Below, one piece after another: positions 1-9,366 of a stretch of 64,000 nucleotides of DNA. The notes beneath the pieces are model-generated. The model searched no databases. It was not told the origin of the DNA and saw only the letters and a program-made list of their open reading frames with translations. The stretch lies in assembly GCF_029893825.1 (NCBI RefSeq), contig NZ_JARXXV010000001.1, positions 310,001 to 374,000 of the forward strand, written 5' to 3'. Both the position numbers and the translations under genes were made by a program. Numbering within the stretch: the stretch's first letter is position 1; each line of letters opens with the position of its first letter. Source of the DNA: Aurantimicrobium minutum. GTDB lineage: Bacteria; Actinomycetota; Actinomycetes; Actinomycetales; Microbacteriaceae.

Positions 1-49
1 CGCTTCCCTGACACGGAAGAGGTCGCTGGTTCGATCCCAGTATCGCTCA
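1..49 (+). tRNA. tRNA-Val (GAC), 3' part
   Basis: The window opens inside a tRNA gene. The anticodon stem CTTCC (3-7) pairs with GGAAG (15-19) around the loop CTGACAC, giving anticodon GAC (10-12), which reads Val GUC codons. The T arm GCTGG/CCAGT encloses TTCGATC. The 3' acceptor strand ATCGCTC is followed by discriminator A49, and CCA is not encoded. The D arm and 5' acceptor strand lie upstream of the window, so the gene is cut by the window edge and is not broken. Confidence 0.93.
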
Positions 50-52
50 CTG

Positions 53-84
53 AAAACCCTCGGAATTCCGGGGGTTTTTCTTTT
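53..84 (+). terminator. Rho-independent terminator of the tRNA
   Basis: AAAACCC and GGGTTTT form a stem that continues through a T-G pair into CGG/CCG around an AATT loop, followed by TTTTTCTTTT. It starts three bases after the tRNA and separates it from thrS. Confidence 0.85.
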
Positions 85-87
85 AGC

Positions 88-93
88 TAGGCT
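88..93 (+). promoter_or_regulatory. Predicted -10 box of thrS (TAGGCT)
   Basis: TAGGCT is the hexamer that sits 6-7 bases before several starts in this window. Here it would give a transcript start near 100 and a leader of about 28 bases that includes the AGAGGAG ribosome-binding site at 113-119. No convincing -35 box is visible. Confidence 0.45.
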
Positions 94-127
94 GGTAGTT
101 GAGAAAGTTCCTAGAGGAGTTCACTTC

Positions 128-2128
128 GTGTCTGATGTTCCCGGTGCACTAACCGTTCAAGCTTCAAGCGACGGGTTTGCGTTGTTTACAGATCGCAGCA
201 TTGTCGCCATGCGCGTCAATGGTGAATTGCGAGACCTGGCACACCTGCTTTCTGCAGGTGACGTGGTTGAACCAGTCACTATTGACTCTGCAGATGGACT
301 GAACATTTTGCGTCACTCTGCTGCACACGTGCTTGCTCAGGCCGTACAGAATGTGAACCCTGAAGCAAAGCTGGGCATCGGCCCACCCGTCACCGATGGT
401 TTTTATTACGACTTCGATGTTGAGCAGGCGTTCACGCCTGAAGACATGAAAGCTCTCGAGAAGGCAATGTCGAGAATTGTTCGTGCCGGTCAGCGGTTTA
501 TGCGACGTGTCGTGACAGAGGAAGAAGCTCGTGCGGAACTTGCCTCTGAGCCCTACAAGCTTGAACTCATTGGACTCAAGGGTGGTAACACTGGAGACGA
601 CAATGAAAGCGTTGAAGTTGGTGGCTCGGAACTGACAATCTACGACAACGTGGATCCAGCTACGGGGGAGACCGTGTGGAAGGACCTCTGTAGAGGCCCT
701 CACATCCCCAACACTCGCATGATTGGTGAAGGTTTTGCCCTGACGCGTCTAGCCGCAGCGTACTGGCGTGGTTCAGAAAACAATCCTCAGTTGCAGCGTA
801 TTTATGGCACTGCGTGGCCATCGAAAGCAGACCTGAGGGCATACCAGGAACGTCTTGAAGAAGCTGCTAAGCGCGATCACCGTCGACTGGGCAGTGAACT
901 TGATCTGTTTAGCTTCCCTGACGAAATTGGATCCGGTCTTCCCGTATTCCACCCCAAAGGTGGTGTGATACGTCGCACCATGGAGGACTACTCGCGTCGT
1001 CGCCACGAAGAGGGTGGATACGAGTTTGTGTACTCGCCCCACATCACCAAGTCGAACCTGTTTGAAACCAGTGGTCACTTGGATTGGTATGCCGATGGCA
1101 TGTTCCCACCCATGAAATTGGATGAGATTCGCAACGAGGCTGGTGAAGTCACGCGCCAGGGTGTTGATTACTACCTCAAGCCGATGAACTGCCCTTTCCA
1201 CATTCTGATTTTCAAATCACGTTCAAAGAGCTACCGCGAACTTCCGCTTCGCTTGTTTGAATTCGGTTCGGTATACCGTTACGAGAAATCTGGTGTTGTG
1301 CACGGTCTCACACGTGTTCGCGGTATGACTCAGGACGATGCGCACATCTTCACTACACGTGAAAACATGAAGGAAGAGCTCACCAAGGTGCTCAACTTCG
1401 TGCTCTCACTGCTGCGTGATTACGGTCTCGATGACTTCTACCTTGAGCTTTCTACGAAGGATCCCAAGAAGTATGTCGGTGATGATGCAATCTGGGATGA
1501 AGCAACAGAGACCTTGCGACAAGTGGCGGAGGATTCCGGCCTGACGCTCGTGCCTGACCCAGGTGGTGCTGCCTTCTACGGACCAAAGATTTCTGTCCAA
1601 GCTCGTGACGCTATTGGTCGCACGTGGCAGATGTCAACGATTCAGCTGGACTTCAACCTGCCTGAACGTTTCGATCTTGAATACACCGGATCAGATGGAA
1701 ACCGTCACCGTCCGGTGATGATTCACCGTGCACTCTTTGGTTCTATCGAACGATTCTTTGGTGTTCTGACTGAGCACTATGCGGGTGCTTTCCCCATGTG
1801 GTTGGCGCCAATTCAAGCCATTGGTATTGCGGTTGCTGAAGAGTATGAGGAATACCTCTCTGGTGTTCTTGACCTGCTCACAGCAGAAGGTCTCCGTGTT
1901 CAGCTGGACGCAAGCGATGACCGCATGCAGAAGAAGATCCGTAATGCAGCGGCACAGAAGGTTCCTGTTCAAATCATCGCTGGTGAAGAAGACCGAGCTA
2001 ACGGTGCGGTCAGCTTCCGATTCCGGGATGGAAGTCAGCGCAACGGAATTCCGGTTGCAGAGGCAGTTTCTCTTCTCATAACCGCAGTGAAGGACCACCG
2101 ACAGATTCTGAGTTCAGAGGACCTATGA
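128..2128 (+). CDS. thrS: Threonine--tRNA ligase
   Basis: Class II synthetase that charges tRNA-Thr in the cytoplasm. The 666 residues hold an N-terminal TGS domain (about 1-60), the second additional domain with the editing-type motif HSAAH (63-67) and a downstream CRGPH, the catalytic core, and a C-terminal anticodon-binding domain. The zinc ligands of the active site are recognisable in MNCPFH, the conserved DDAH region and MIHRALFGS. The GTG start is supported by AGAGGAG nine bases upstream. The stop overlaps the start of the next gene in ATGA, so the two are probably coupled. Length is normal for the family. Confidence 0.97.
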   Translation: MSDVPGALTVQASSDGFALFTDRSIVAMRVNGELRDLAHLLSAGDVVEPVTIDSADGLNILRHSAAHVLAQAVQNVNPEAKLGIGPPVTDGFYYDFDVEQAFTPEDMKALEKAMSRIVRAGQRFMRRVVTEEEARAELASEPYKLELIGLKGGNTGDDNESVEVGGSELTIYDNVDPATGETVWKDLCRGPHIPNTRMIGEGFALTRLAAAYWRGSENNPQLQRIYGTAWPSKADLRAYQERLEEAAKRDHRRLGSELDLFSFPDEIGSGLPVFHPKGGVIRRTMEDYSRRRHEEGGYEFVYSPHITKSNLFETSGHLDWYADGMFPPMKLDEIRNEAGEVTRQGVDYYLKPMNCPFHILIFKSRSKSYRELPLRLFEFGSVYRYEKSGVVHGLTRVRGMTQDDAHIFTTRENMKEELTKVLNFVLSLLRDYGLDDFYLELSTKDPKKYVGDDAIWDEATETLRQVAEDSGLTLVPDPGGAAFYGPKISVQARDAIGRTWQMSTIQLDFNLPERFDLEYTGSDGNRHRPVMIHRALFGSIERFFGVLTEHYAGAFPMWLAPIQAIGIAVAEEYEEYLSGVLDLLTAEGLRVQLDASDDRMQKKIRNAAAQKVPVQIIAGEEDRANGAVSFRFRDGSQRNGIPVAEAVSLLITAVKDHRQILSSEDL

Positions 2129-2694
2129 ACCACTATGGCGAAGGTGAATTCGAGGGAGTAGATCTCCGCTCTGCTTCAAGCTACGCAGCTGTGCCTGATG
2201 AATTTCAACGATTGTGGACTCCACACCGCTTGGCTTACATCGAAAACGGTCAACAACCTCCAGAGGCAGACTGCCCGTTTTGCCTAGCACCGGAAATGTC
2301 TGATGAAGATGCACTCATTGTTCACCGGGGGACTCATGCCTTTGTTCTCCTGAATCTGTATCCCTACAACAGTGGACATTTACTTGTCTGCCCCTACAGA
2401 CATGTTGCAATGTATGACGAGGCAACTGTTGAAGAGACAGCAGAAATAGCTAGTCTTACTCAGGAAGCAATGCGAGTGCTTAAGAAGGTTTCTCGCAATG
2501 ACGGTTACAACATCGGCATGAATCAAGGTCGAGTTGCAGGTGCCGGCATAGCAGATCACCTTCACCAGCATGTAGTACCAAGATGGGCTACAGACTCCAA
2601 TTTCTTCCCCATCATTGCCAAAAGCAAAGCTGTGACTGCTTTGCTGGGTGATGTGAGGGCAGCTGTTGCGCAAGCTTGGCTGGAATCAAACTAA
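2125..2694 (+). CDS. HIT-domain protein, diadenosine polyphosphate hydrolase/phosphorylase-like
   Basis: Histidine-triad nucleotide-binding protein of 189 residues. The catalytic triad is HLHQH at 145-149, and an upstream CPFC pair (C50, C53) is typical of zinc-containing branches of this superfamily. Its place directly after thrS matches M. tuberculosis Rv2613c, described as an Ap4A phosphorylase. By analogy it may remove Ap4A, a by-product of aminoacyl-tRNA synthetases, which would explain the coupling to thrS; this is inference. In many actinobacteria the next genes are pgsA and the phosphatidylinositol mannoside genes; here pdxS follows. Confidence 0.87.
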   Translation: MNHYGEGEFEGVDLRSASSYAAVPDEFQRLWTPHRLAYIENGQQPPEADCPFCLAPEMSDEDALIVHRGTHAFVLLNLYPYNSGHLLVCPYRHVAMYDEATVEETAEIASLTQEAMRVLKKVSRNDGYNIGMNQGRVAGAGIADHLHQHVVPRWATDSNFFPIIAKSKAVTALLGDVRAAVAQAWLESN

Positions 2695-2735
2695 ACTTTT
2701 TCATCTCACCTAATACACAGAGAAGTTGATACAAC

Positions 2736-3638
2736 ATGACTGAAAAGAACAACGCTCCACTCACTGGCAGCAACCGCGTCAAGCGCGGACTCGCTGAGCA
2801 GCTTAAGGGTGGTGTCATCATGGACGTCGTAAACGCCGAGCAGGCACGCATTGCTGAAGACGCAGGTGCGATTGCTGTGATGGCTCTCGAGCGTGTTCCT
2901 GCTGACATTCGTGCACAGGGTGGTGTTGCACGAATGAGTGACCCCGACCTGATCGAAGGAATTCAGGCAGCAGTAAAGATTCCTGTGATGGCAAAGGCAC
3001 GTATTGGTCACTTTGTCGAAGCACAGGTTCTTGCTGAGCTGAAGGTTGACTTCATTGATGAGTCCGAAGTTCTCAGCCCAGCAGATTACGTCAACCACAT
3101 TGACAAGTGGGCCTTTGATGTTCCCTTCGTGTGTGGTGCAACGAACTTGGGTGAAGCTCTTCGCCGTATCAACGAAGGTGCTGCCATGATTCGCTCCAAG
3201 GGTGAAGCTGGAACTGGTGACGTTTCTGAAGCAACTAAGCACATCCGCAAGATCAACTCTGAACTGCGCTGGTTGTCTTCGATGGCTAAGGATGAACTCT
3301 ACGTTGCCGCAAAGGAACTTCAGGCTCCCTACGACCTCGTTGTTGAGGTAGCTGCAGCAGGCAAGCTTCCTGTGCCCATGTTCACTGCCGGTGGCGTCGC
3401 AACCCCTGCTGACGCAGCAATGATGCTTCAGCTTGGTGCTGATGGTGTTTTCGTAGGCTCTGGAATCTTCAAGTCAGGTGACCCTGCCGCTCGCGCAAAG
3501 GCCATCGTGAAGGCAGCTGCTTTCTACGACGACCCCAAGGTCATCGTTGAAACTTCGCGCGGTCTTGGTGAAGCAATGGTCGGTATCAACGTTGCTGACA
3601 TTCCTGCACCACACCGCCTCGCAGATCGTGGCTGGTAA
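2736..3638 (+). CDS. pdxS: Pyridoxal 5'-phosphate synthase, lyase subunit PdxS
   Basis: TIM-barrel subunit of the ribose-5-phosphate-dependent vitamin B6 pathway. It condenses ribose 5-phosphate, glyceraldehyde 3-phosphate and ammonia into PLP. At 300 residues it has normal length. The key residues align with the well-studied Bacillus enzyme: D30, K87 (in MAKARIGH) and K155 (in RSKGEAGTG), with the phosphate-binding GTGDVSEA. A weak site, AGAGAAG, lies before the ATG. It ends inside the start of pdxT, whose glutaminase supplies the ammonia. Confidence 0.97.
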   Translation: MTEKNNAPLTGSNRVKRGLAEQLKGGVIMDVVNAEQARIAEDAGAIAVMALERVPADIRAQGGVARMSDPDLIEGIQAAVKIPVMAKARIGHFVEAQVLAELKVDFIDESEVLSPADYVNHIDKWAFDVPFVCGATNLGEALRRINEGAAMIRSKGEAGTGDVSEATKHIRKINSELRWLSSMAKDELYVAAKELQAPYDLVVEVAAAGKLPVPMFTAGGVATPADAAMMLQLGADGVFVGSGIFKSGDPAARAKAIVKAAAFYDDPKVIVETSRGLGEAMVGINVADIPAPHRLADRGW

Positions 3639-4254
3639 CTTTCACCACCTCCGTATTGGCGTTCTCGCCTTTCAAGGTGATGTTCGTGAACACATCCTTG
3701 TTCTTGAAGAACTAGGGGCTCAGGTCGTCAAAGTTCGTCGCCCAGACGAACTGGCTACTGTTGATGCACTGGTTATTCCCGGCGGGGAATCTAGTGTGAT
3801 GGACAAACTGGTTCGTTTGTTCGGAATGCAGAAACCTTTGCGTGAGGCAATTGCGTCTGGTTTGCCGGTGTTTGGCACCTGTGCGGGACTGATCATGATG
3901 GCAGACCACATCGTTGATGCAATCGCAGAACAAGAATCACTCGGTGGATTACATGTCGATGTTCGTCGCAACGCTTTTGGCACCCAGATCGATTCTTTCG
4001 AGGTTGACCTGGACATGCCTGGAGTCACTTCAGAGCCTGTTCCAGCTACCTTTATTCGTGCACCGATTGTCGAACGGGTGGGTGAAGGTGTCAGAGTTAT
4101 TTCCCAATTGGCCGATGGTCGCATCGTGGCAGTTGAGCAAGGGTATTTGCTCGGAATTTCTTTCCACCCTGAAGTTAACGGCGATACCCGAGTTCATGAA
4201 TACTTCCTTGGGCGCGTAGCCCAATCTGTAGCCGAGAAGAAAGCTAGTATCTAA
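3628..4254 (+). CDS. pdxT: Pyridoxal 5'-phosphate synthase, glutaminase subunit PdxT
   Basis: Class I glutamine amidotransferase that feeds ammonia to PdxS. I chose GTG 3628, which overlaps the pdxS stop by 11 bases. The open frame runs further upstream inside pdxS, but the conserved family start ([14 protein letters not shown]) begins only nine residues after this GTG. This gives 208 residues. Visible motifs are GGESS, the nucleophile C85 in FGTCAGLI, and H178/E180 in FHPEV, completing the triad. No clear ribosome-binding site is seen, so coupling to pdxS is likely and the exact start is uncertain. Confidence 0.93.
   Translation: MAGNFHHLRIGVLAFQGDVREHILVLEELGAQVVKVRRPDELATVDALVIPGGESSVMDKLVRLFGMQKPLREAIASGLPVFGTCAGLIMMADHIVDAIAEQESLGGLHVDVRRNAFGTQIDSFEVDLDMPGVTSEPVPATFIRAPIVERVGEGVRVISQLADGRIVAVEQGYLLGISFHPEVNGDTRVHEYFLGRVAQSVAEKKASI
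4245..4250 (+). promoter_or_regulatory. Predicted -10 box of yebC (TAGTAT)
   Basis: TAGTAT is separated from the yebC ATG by seven bases and overlaps the last codons of pdxT. The spacing fits a leaderless or near-leaderless mRNA starting at 4257/4258. Confidence 0.45.
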
Positions 4255-4257
4255 GGC

Positions 4258-5016
4258 ATGTCTGGACACTCCAAATGGGCAACTACAAAGCACAAGAAAG
4301 CCGTCATTGACGCTCGTCGTGCAAAGTCGTTTGCCAAGCTGATTAAAAATATTGAAGTTGCTGCCAAGCTCGGCGGTGCTGACCTTTCTGGAAACCCCAC
4401 TTTGGTGGATGCGGTTCAGAAAGCTAAAAAGACAAGTGTCCCCAACGACAACATTGATCGCGCCATTAAGCGCGGTGCAGGTCTCACCGGAGACTCTGTT
4501 GAGTACACCACCATCATGTATGAAGGCTATGGCCCCAATGGTGTTGCTCTGTTGATCGAATGTTTGACCGATAACAAGAACCGTGCTGCAGCTGAAGTCC
4601 GCACTGCAATGAGCCGTAATGGTGGCAACATGGCCGACCCAGGTTCTGTCGCATATAACTTCACACGCAAGGGCGTTATTCGAGTCTCTGCACAAGACGG
4701 AATTAATGAAGACTCCATTCTTGCTGCCGTACTGGACGCAGGTGCTGAAGATGTTGAATCTCACAACGGATCTTTTGAAGTAATTTCTGAACCACAGGAT
4801 CTTGTGAAGGTTCGTGAAGCACTTCAGGCCGCAGGAATTGACTACGACTCTGCAGACGCAGAATTTGTGCCGAACCTCGAGGTTGAAGTCGATGCAGACA
4901 CTGCTCGTAAGGTGTTCAAGCTCATCGATGCACTTGAAGACTCTGACGATGTTCAAAACGTTTTCAGCAACTTTGACTTGAGCGAGTCCGTGCTCGCTGA
5001 GCTCGAGCAGGACTAA
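4258..5016 (+). CDS. YebC/PmpR-family regulatory protein
   Basis: 252-residue member of the YebC/TACO1 family, recognised by the start [14 protein letters not shown] and by [11 protein letters not shown]. Family members are described either as DNA-binding regulators or as translation factors that help ribosomes through difficult (for example proline-rich) stretches. Sequence alone does not decide between these. It sits next to ruvCAB as in most actinobacteria. The predicted promoter lies at the end of pdxT, and there is no properly spaced ribosome-binding site. Confidence 0.95.
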   Translation: MSGHSKWATTKHKKAVIDARRAKSFAKLIKNIEVAAKLGGADLSGNPTLVDAVQKAKKTSVPNDNIDRAIKRGAGLTGDSVEYTTIMYEGYGPNGVALLIECLTDNKNRAAAEVRTAMSRNGGNMADPGSVAYNFTRKGVIRVSAQDGINEDSILAAVLDAGAEDVESHNGSFEVISEPQDLVKVREALQAAGIDYDSADAEFVPNLEVEVDADTARKVFKLIDALEDSDDVQNVFSNFDLSESVLAELEQD

Positions 5017-5017
5017 C

Positions 5018-5572
5018 TTGCGTATTCTCGGAGTCGATCCGGGACTCACCCGTTGTGGTGTCGGAATTATTGACGCCTCTGCGGATCGAAAAGTTTCCTT
5101 AGTCTCGGTCACTGTTCTCAAAACAGATAAAGATCTCGAGTTACCTGCTCGTTTATTGCAATTGCAGAATGAACTGGCTGCGCTTATTGAAGAATTCCAG
5201 CCAAAGCGGATTGCCGTTGAAAGAGTTTTCGCGCAACACAACCTCCGCACAGTCATGGGTACTGCCCAAGCAAGTGCTATTGCTTTTGTTGAAGCTGCAC
5301 AGCGAGGTATTCCGGTGGATCTGCACACCCCTAGCGAAGTGAAGGCCTCGGTTACCGGTACTGGTCGAGCGAATAAGGTTCAAGTCGCCACCATGGTGGG
5401 CAGGCTTCTCACTCTTCCTGACGGGAAATTGCTCCCTGATGCAACTGACGCACTTGCTTTAGCTATCTGTAATGCGTGGCGCGGGGGAGCTGGCACTGCG
5501 CCCCAGGGCACCTTGACCCCTGCCCAGAAGCGTTGGAGAGATGCGGAGCGTCAGGCCAAGAAACGTGGCTAA
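5018..5572 (+). CDS. ruvC: Crossover junction endodeoxyribonuclease RuvC
   Basis: Holliday-junction resolvase of 184 residues that cuts recombination intermediates together with RuvAB. The acidic catalytic residues are visible: D7 in VDPG, E68 in AVERV, and D141/D144 in DATDALALAI. The start codon is TTG, one base after the yebC stop. It is the only start that gives the family N-terminus MRILGVDPGLTRCG. The C-terminal tail is basic. Confidence 0.96.
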   Translation: MRILGVDPGLTRCGVGIIDASADRKVSLVSVTVLKTDKDLELPARLLQLQNELAALIEEFQPKRIAVERVFAQHNLRTVMGTAQASAIAFVEAAQRGIPVDLHTPSEVKASVTGTGRANKVQVATMVGRLLTLPDGKLLPDATDALALAICNAWRGGAGTAPQGTLTPAQKRWRDAERQAKKRG

Positions 5573-5579
5573 CAACGCT

Positions 5580-5585
5580 TAAGCT
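5580..5585 (+). promoter_or_regulatory. Predicted -10 box of ruvA (TAAGCT)
   Basis: TAAGCT, then exactly six bases, then the GTG start of ruvA. This is the spacing expected if transcription starts on the G of the start codon (leaderless mRNA). Confidence 0.45.
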
Positions 5586-5591
5586 GGGCTG

Positions 5592-6191
5592 GTGATTGCC
5601 TCCCTCCGTGGAACCGTTTTGGCGGTTCGCGAAAATACATGCATCGTTGATGTCAACGGTGTTGGATATGCGGTTAATGTCACCCCGGCTCACAAATTCA
5701 GCGTGACTATTGGTGCAGAACACACTTTTTTAACTTCTCTGATTGTTCGCGAGGATTCACTCACGCTCTTTGGTTTTGAAAATCCTGAAAGCCTCGAACT
5801 TTTTGAACAACTCCTCTCCGTCTCGGGTGTAGGTCCCCGTTCTGCTTTGGCGGTATTGGCAGAGATGTCACCTGCCGAAATATTGACTGCAGTTGTCAAC
5901 GAAGATGACAGCGCTTTCAAGAAAGTTTCTGGGGTAGGCCCCAAGACAGCAAAGTTAATCATTGTTCAACTTGCAGGCAAGCTCACTGCTTTGGCGGATT
6001 CAGAAACCATCTCTCATGCTGCGCAGACGGTGTCACCTATTTCGCTCAGTGTCGTCCAAGCCCTTGTTGGATTGGGATGGAACGAGAAGGTTGCACGAGA
6101 GGCAGTTGATTCACTCGATTCCTCAAGCCCCGCCGCAACAACTGCCTCGATTTTGAAAGAAGCCTTAGTGTCTCTGGCAAGGAATAGTTGA
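5592..6191 (+). CDS. ruvA: Holliday junction branch migration protein RuvA
   Basis: 199-residue DNA-binding partner of RuvB that forms tetramers on Holliday junctions. It has an N-terminal OB fold (start MIASLRGTV), two helix-hairpin-helix motifs with [10 protein letters not shown] and [12 protein letters not shown], and a C-terminal RuvB-contacting domain. The GTG start is fixed by the conserved N-terminus. It ends in TGATG, overlapping ruvB by one base. Confidence 0.97.
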   Translation: MIASLRGTVLAVRENTCIVDVNGVGYAVNVTPAHKFSVTIGAEHTFLTSLIVREDSLTLFGFENPESLELFEQLLSVSGVGPRSALAVLAEMSPAEILTAVVNEDDSAFKKVSGVGPKTAKLIIVQLAGKLTALADSETISHAAQTVSPISLSVVQALVGLGWNEKVAREAVDSLDSSSPAATTASILKEALVSLARNS

Positions 6192-7210
6192 TGTCCGAGG
6201 AAAGTGTGATGTCTTCTGAGCCGTTGGATGCTGCAGAACTCGACTTTGAAGGGGCATTGCGTCCTGCCTCGTTGAGTGAATTCGTCGGACAACGTCGCGT
6301 CGTGGGACAGCTGGATTTACTTCTCAGAGCTGCAGAACTAGATAGCCGCACACCAGACCACATCCTTCTTGCAGGGCCTCCTGGGTTGGGAAAGACAACT
6401 CTGGCAATGATTGTGGCGCATGAGACCGGACGTGCATTGAGAATGTCTAGCGGTCCTGCAATTTCTCACGCGGGTGATCTTGCAGCACTTCTTTCTTCGC
6501 TCGTGCCAGGGGAAGTTCTCTTCATTGATGAAATTCACCGGATGGCACGTTCTGCCGAAGAAATGCTCTATTTGGCTATGGAAGACTTCCGCATCGACAT
6601 CATGGTGGGCAAGGGAGTGGGCGCCTCGAGCATTCCACTCGAGCTGCCACCATTCACGTTGGTGGGAGCAACCACTCGTACAGGTCTGCTTGCCAACCCT
6701 CTCCGTGATCGTTTCGGCTTCACCGGGCACCTTGAGTTTTATGAAACAAATGAACTTCTCAATGTGTTGACCCGTTCATCTGCACTTTTAGGGCTAGAGA
6801 TTCCCCAACCCGCTTTGGCTGAGATAGCTGGACGAAGTAGAGGAACACCTCGAATTGCGAACCGATTGCTACGCCGTGTTCGCGACTACATGACAGTTCA
6901 TCCACGCGAGGGTGCACTCGAGGCAGTCAACAACGCGCTTGCGCTCTATGACGTAGACCCACGCGGTCTAGATCGACTTGACCGGTCTGTTCTTGAGGTT
7001 CTCATCAATCGTTTTGCTGGGGGACCAGTTGGTGTTTCTTCCCTTGCGGTCTCAATTGGTGAAGACGCCGAAACGATTGAGGCAGTTGTTGAACCATTCC
7101 TTATTCGTGAAGGACTCATTGTTCGAACACCACGAGGCCGTGTGGCAACACCTGCAGGCTGGGAACACCTCGGACTCACGCCACCGGCAAATGACCTCTC
7201 GCTTTCGTGA
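6191..7210 (+). CDS. ruvB: Holliday junction ATP-dependent DNA helicase RuvB
   Basis: AAA+ motor that drives branch migration with RuvA. The Walker A motif GPPGLGKT is at 62-69 and Walker B DEIH at 113-116; sensor 1 is in GATTRTGLL, and a C-terminal winged helix follows. I chose ATG 6191, giving 339 residues, because AAGGAA lies 6-7 bases before it and it overlaps the ruvA stop. A TTG one codon earlier is also open. Confidence 0.96.
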   Translation: MSEESVMSSEPLDAAELDFEGALRPASLSEFVGQRRVVGQLDLLLRAAELDSRTPDHILLAGPPGLGKTTLAMIVAHETGRALRMSSGPAISHAGDLAALLSSLVPGEVLFIDEIHRMARSAEEMLYLAMEDFRIDIMVGKGVGASSIPLELPPFTLVGATTRTGLLANPLRDRFGFTGHLEFYETNELLNVLTRSSALLGLEIPQPALAEIAGRSRGTPRIANRLLRRVRDYMTVHPREGALEAVNNALALYDVDPRGLDRLDRSVLEVLINRFAGGPVGVSSLAVSIGEDAETIEAVVEPFLIREGLIVRTPRGRVATPAGWEHLGLTPPANDLSLS

Positions 7211-7240
7211 CCTATACTCAATTAGCGGTGATTATTCACC
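7191..7240 (+). promoter_or_regulatory. Promoter and 5'-terminal hairpin before yajC-secDF
   Basis: ATGACC (7191-7196) and TATACT (7213-7218) with a 16-base spacer make the best -35/-10 pair seen in the window, predicting a start near 7225. GGTGA-TTAT-TCACC (7227-7240) would then form a hairpin at the very 5' end of the mRNA. A GTG at 7228 opens an eight-codon frame ending TAA at 7252-7254; whether it is translated is unknown. Confidence 0.45.
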
Positions 7241-7267
7241 ATTTCACCCATTAACTAAGGACTTCTC

Positions 7268-7660
7268 GTGGATCCAATGACACTCTTCATGATGGCCGTA
7301 TTGGCTGTTCTGGTCTTCTTCATGTTCCGTAATGGGCAAAAGCGTAAGAAGGCAGCTCTTGAGCTTCAGAACCAGGTAGTGGTTGGTGCACATGTCATGA
7401 CCACTTTTGGTGTGTATGGAACCATCAAGTCCATTGATGATGCAGAGAACATTGTTGTTCTTGAGACCTCACCAAAGAACACACTCAAACTTCACCGTCA
7501 GGCGATTGCCCGTGTCGTTGAGTCTGCAGCAGTTGCTCCCTCCGCTGGTGAAGCTATCGGTGCTGACCTCACAAACCTTGCTCTCAACCCTGAAGCTGAA
7601 TCTGGTGCGCTAGAAATCGACCCTCAGTTCGGTGAGCGTAAGCCTAAAAACTCGAAGTAA
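7268..7660 (+). CDS. yajC: Preprotein translocase subunit YajC
   Basis: Small accessory subunit of the SecDF-YajC complex in the cytoplasmic membrane. The 130 residues have one N-terminal transmembrane helix (about 5-20) followed by a basic stretch (NGQKRKK) and a cytoplasmic domain with VGAHVMTTFGVYG. GTG start, with AAGGA six bases upstream. The stop overlaps the secD start by one base (TAATG). Confidence 0.94.
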   Translation: MDPMTLFMMAVLAVLVFFMFRNGQKRKKAALELQNQVVVGAHVMTTFGVYGTIKSIDDAENIVVLETSPKNTLKLHRQAIARVVESAAVAPSAGEAIGADLTNLALNPEAESGALEIDPQFGERKPKNSK

Positions 7661-9366
7661 TGGCACGTTCTCAGTCATCGCGCAAAGCTCTGCGCTCTCT
7701 GACCTGGCTCCTCGTCCTCGTTGCAGGCCTGTTCGGCATCAATGCTGCTGGTGTGCTCTGGGGTGGGGGTTCCTGGCTTCCCAAACTCGCTCTTGACCTT
7801 GAGGGTGGTACGCAGATTGTTCTCTCTCCCCAGTTAGAGAGCGGTCAGACTGTCACTGCTGAGCAGATGACTCAAGCTGTTTCGATTATTCGTCAGCGTA
7901 TTGACGCTGCCGGTGTCTCGGAAGCTGAAATTAATACACAGGGAAACAACAACATTGTTGTGTCCATCCCTGGTACTCCAGATGATGCAACACTGGCCCG
8001 TATTGAAGCATCTGCCAAGCTTGACTTTCGTGCAGTGCTGGTTGCCGGTGCTCCTACGTCGACTGCAGTCGGTGCTGATGGAACTGCAACCCCAGTTCCT
8101 CAAGGAACTGTTGACCCTAACTTGTCTACGGTTCCCGCAGTGGCTCCGTCAAACGGAAGTGACCTCAACTGGATCACTCCTGCGCTCCAGGCACAGTATG
8201 AACAGTTTGATTGTGCTTCTGAGAATGCCCAGGCCGCAAATACTGCTCCTGAAGATCTTCCTCTGATCACCTGTGACTTCACGAATACTGTGAAGTATCT
8301 CTTGGGTCCTGTTGAGGTTTCCGGTTCAGATATTTCTAACGCAACTGCAGGAATGGTCACCACATCCACTGGTGCTACTACTGGACAGTGGGCAGTTGAC
8401 CTTGCCTTTAACGGCAAGGGAACCAAAGCATTTGGTGACGTAACTACTCGTCTGAACGGTCTGACTGGTTCTCAAAACCAGTTCGCCATTGTTCTTGACG
8501 GCAAGGTGCTCACAGCTCCTTCAACGAATGCGGCAATTACTAATGGAAATGCGCAGATTACCGGTGGCTTTACCCAGGCCAGTGCCAAGACTCTTGCTGA
8601 TCAGCTGAAGTACGGTGCATTGCCCATTGGCTTCCAGGTTCAGTCATCAGACACTATCTCCGCGACATTGGGTTCCACCCAGTTGATGAGTGGTCTGCTT
8701 GCCGGTGCCATCGGTTTGTTGCTGGTTGTTCTCTACTCGCTCTTCCAATATCGCATGCTTGGTTTAGTTACAGTTGCTTCGCTCGTCGTTGCTGCAGTGT
8801 TGACCTACCTCGTAGTGACGATTCTGTCGTGGCGTGAAGGCTACCGCCTGTCCCTAGCCGGTGTTGCTGGTTTGATTGTGGCGATTGGTATTACCGCTGA
8901 CTCCTTCATCGTTTACTTTGAACGTATTCGTGACGAACTTCGAGATGGTCGTGGGCTCGAATCTGCTGTAGATGCGGGTTGGAAGCGTGCCATCCGAACC
9001 ATCATTGCAAGTGACACCGTCAACTTCCTTGCCGCAGGTGTGCTGTTCATCCTTGCTGTCGGTAACGTGCGAGGCTTCGCGCTAACTCTAGGTTTGACTA
9101 CCGTTGTCGACCTCTTTGTCGTCTCGCTCTTCACACACCCACTGTTGCAATTGATTGCACAGACAAACTTCTTTGCAAGTGGACACAAGTTCTCAGGTCT
9201 TGACCCACAAGCTCTTGGTGCTGCGTATCGTGGCCGTGCACAGTTTGCGCCGGCTCCAACTGTAACGTCAGGCAAATTGGCCAAGTCTTCTAAGGAAGCT
9301 CTCAAGCGTCAAACGATTGCTGAGCGTAAGGCTCAACTCTCCTCCGGTGAGAAGGGAGAAGACTAA
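7660..9366 (+). CDS. secD: Protein translocase subunit SecD
   Basis: RND-type membrane protein that uses the proton gradient to pull exported proteins across the membrane after SecYEG/SecA. The 568 residues have a first transmembrane helix at about 13-33, the signature DLEGG (46-50), a large extracytoplasmic domain with Ser/Thr/Ala-rich stretches typical of actinobacteria, and five C-terminal helices from about 340, including the motif ADSFIVYFERIRDE. Fully coupled to yajC and secF by one-base overlaps. Confidence 0.96.
   Translation: MARSQSSRKALRSLTWLLVLVAGLFGINAAGVLWGGGSWLPKLALDLEGGTQIVLSPQLESGQTVTAEQMTQAVSIIRQRIDAAGVSEAEINTQGNNNIVVSIPGTPDDATLARIEASAKLDFRAVLVAGAPTSTAVGADGTATPVPQGTVDPNLSTVPAVAPSNGSDLNWITPALQAQYEQFDCASENAQAANTAPEDLPLITCDFTNTVKYLLGPVEVSGSDISNATAGMVTTSTGATTGQWAVDLAFNGKGTKAFGDVTTRLNGLTGSQNQFAIVLDGKVLTAPSTNAAITNGNAQITGGFTQASAKTLADQLKYGALPIGFQVQSSDTISATLGSTQLMSGLLAGAIGLLLVVLYSLFQYRMLGLVTVASLVVAAVLTYLVVTILSWREGYRLSLAGVAGLIVAIGITADSFIVYFERIRDELRDGRGLESAVDAGWKRAIRTIIASDTVNFLAAGVLFILAVGNVRGFALTLGLTTVVDLFVVSLFTHPLLQLIAQTNFFASGHKFSGLDPQALGAAYRGRAQFAPAPTVTSGKLAKSSKEALKRQTIAERKAQLSSGEKGED

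Noticed and set aside
1-49. tRNA pseudogene
   Set aside because: The missing 5' half is due to the window edge; the visible arms are fully paired and normal.
4030-5328. 432-residue minus-strand open frame
   Set aside because: It lies opposite yebC, with parts of pdxT and ruvC; it has no recognisable family, no ribosome-binding site, and the plus-strand genes are certain.
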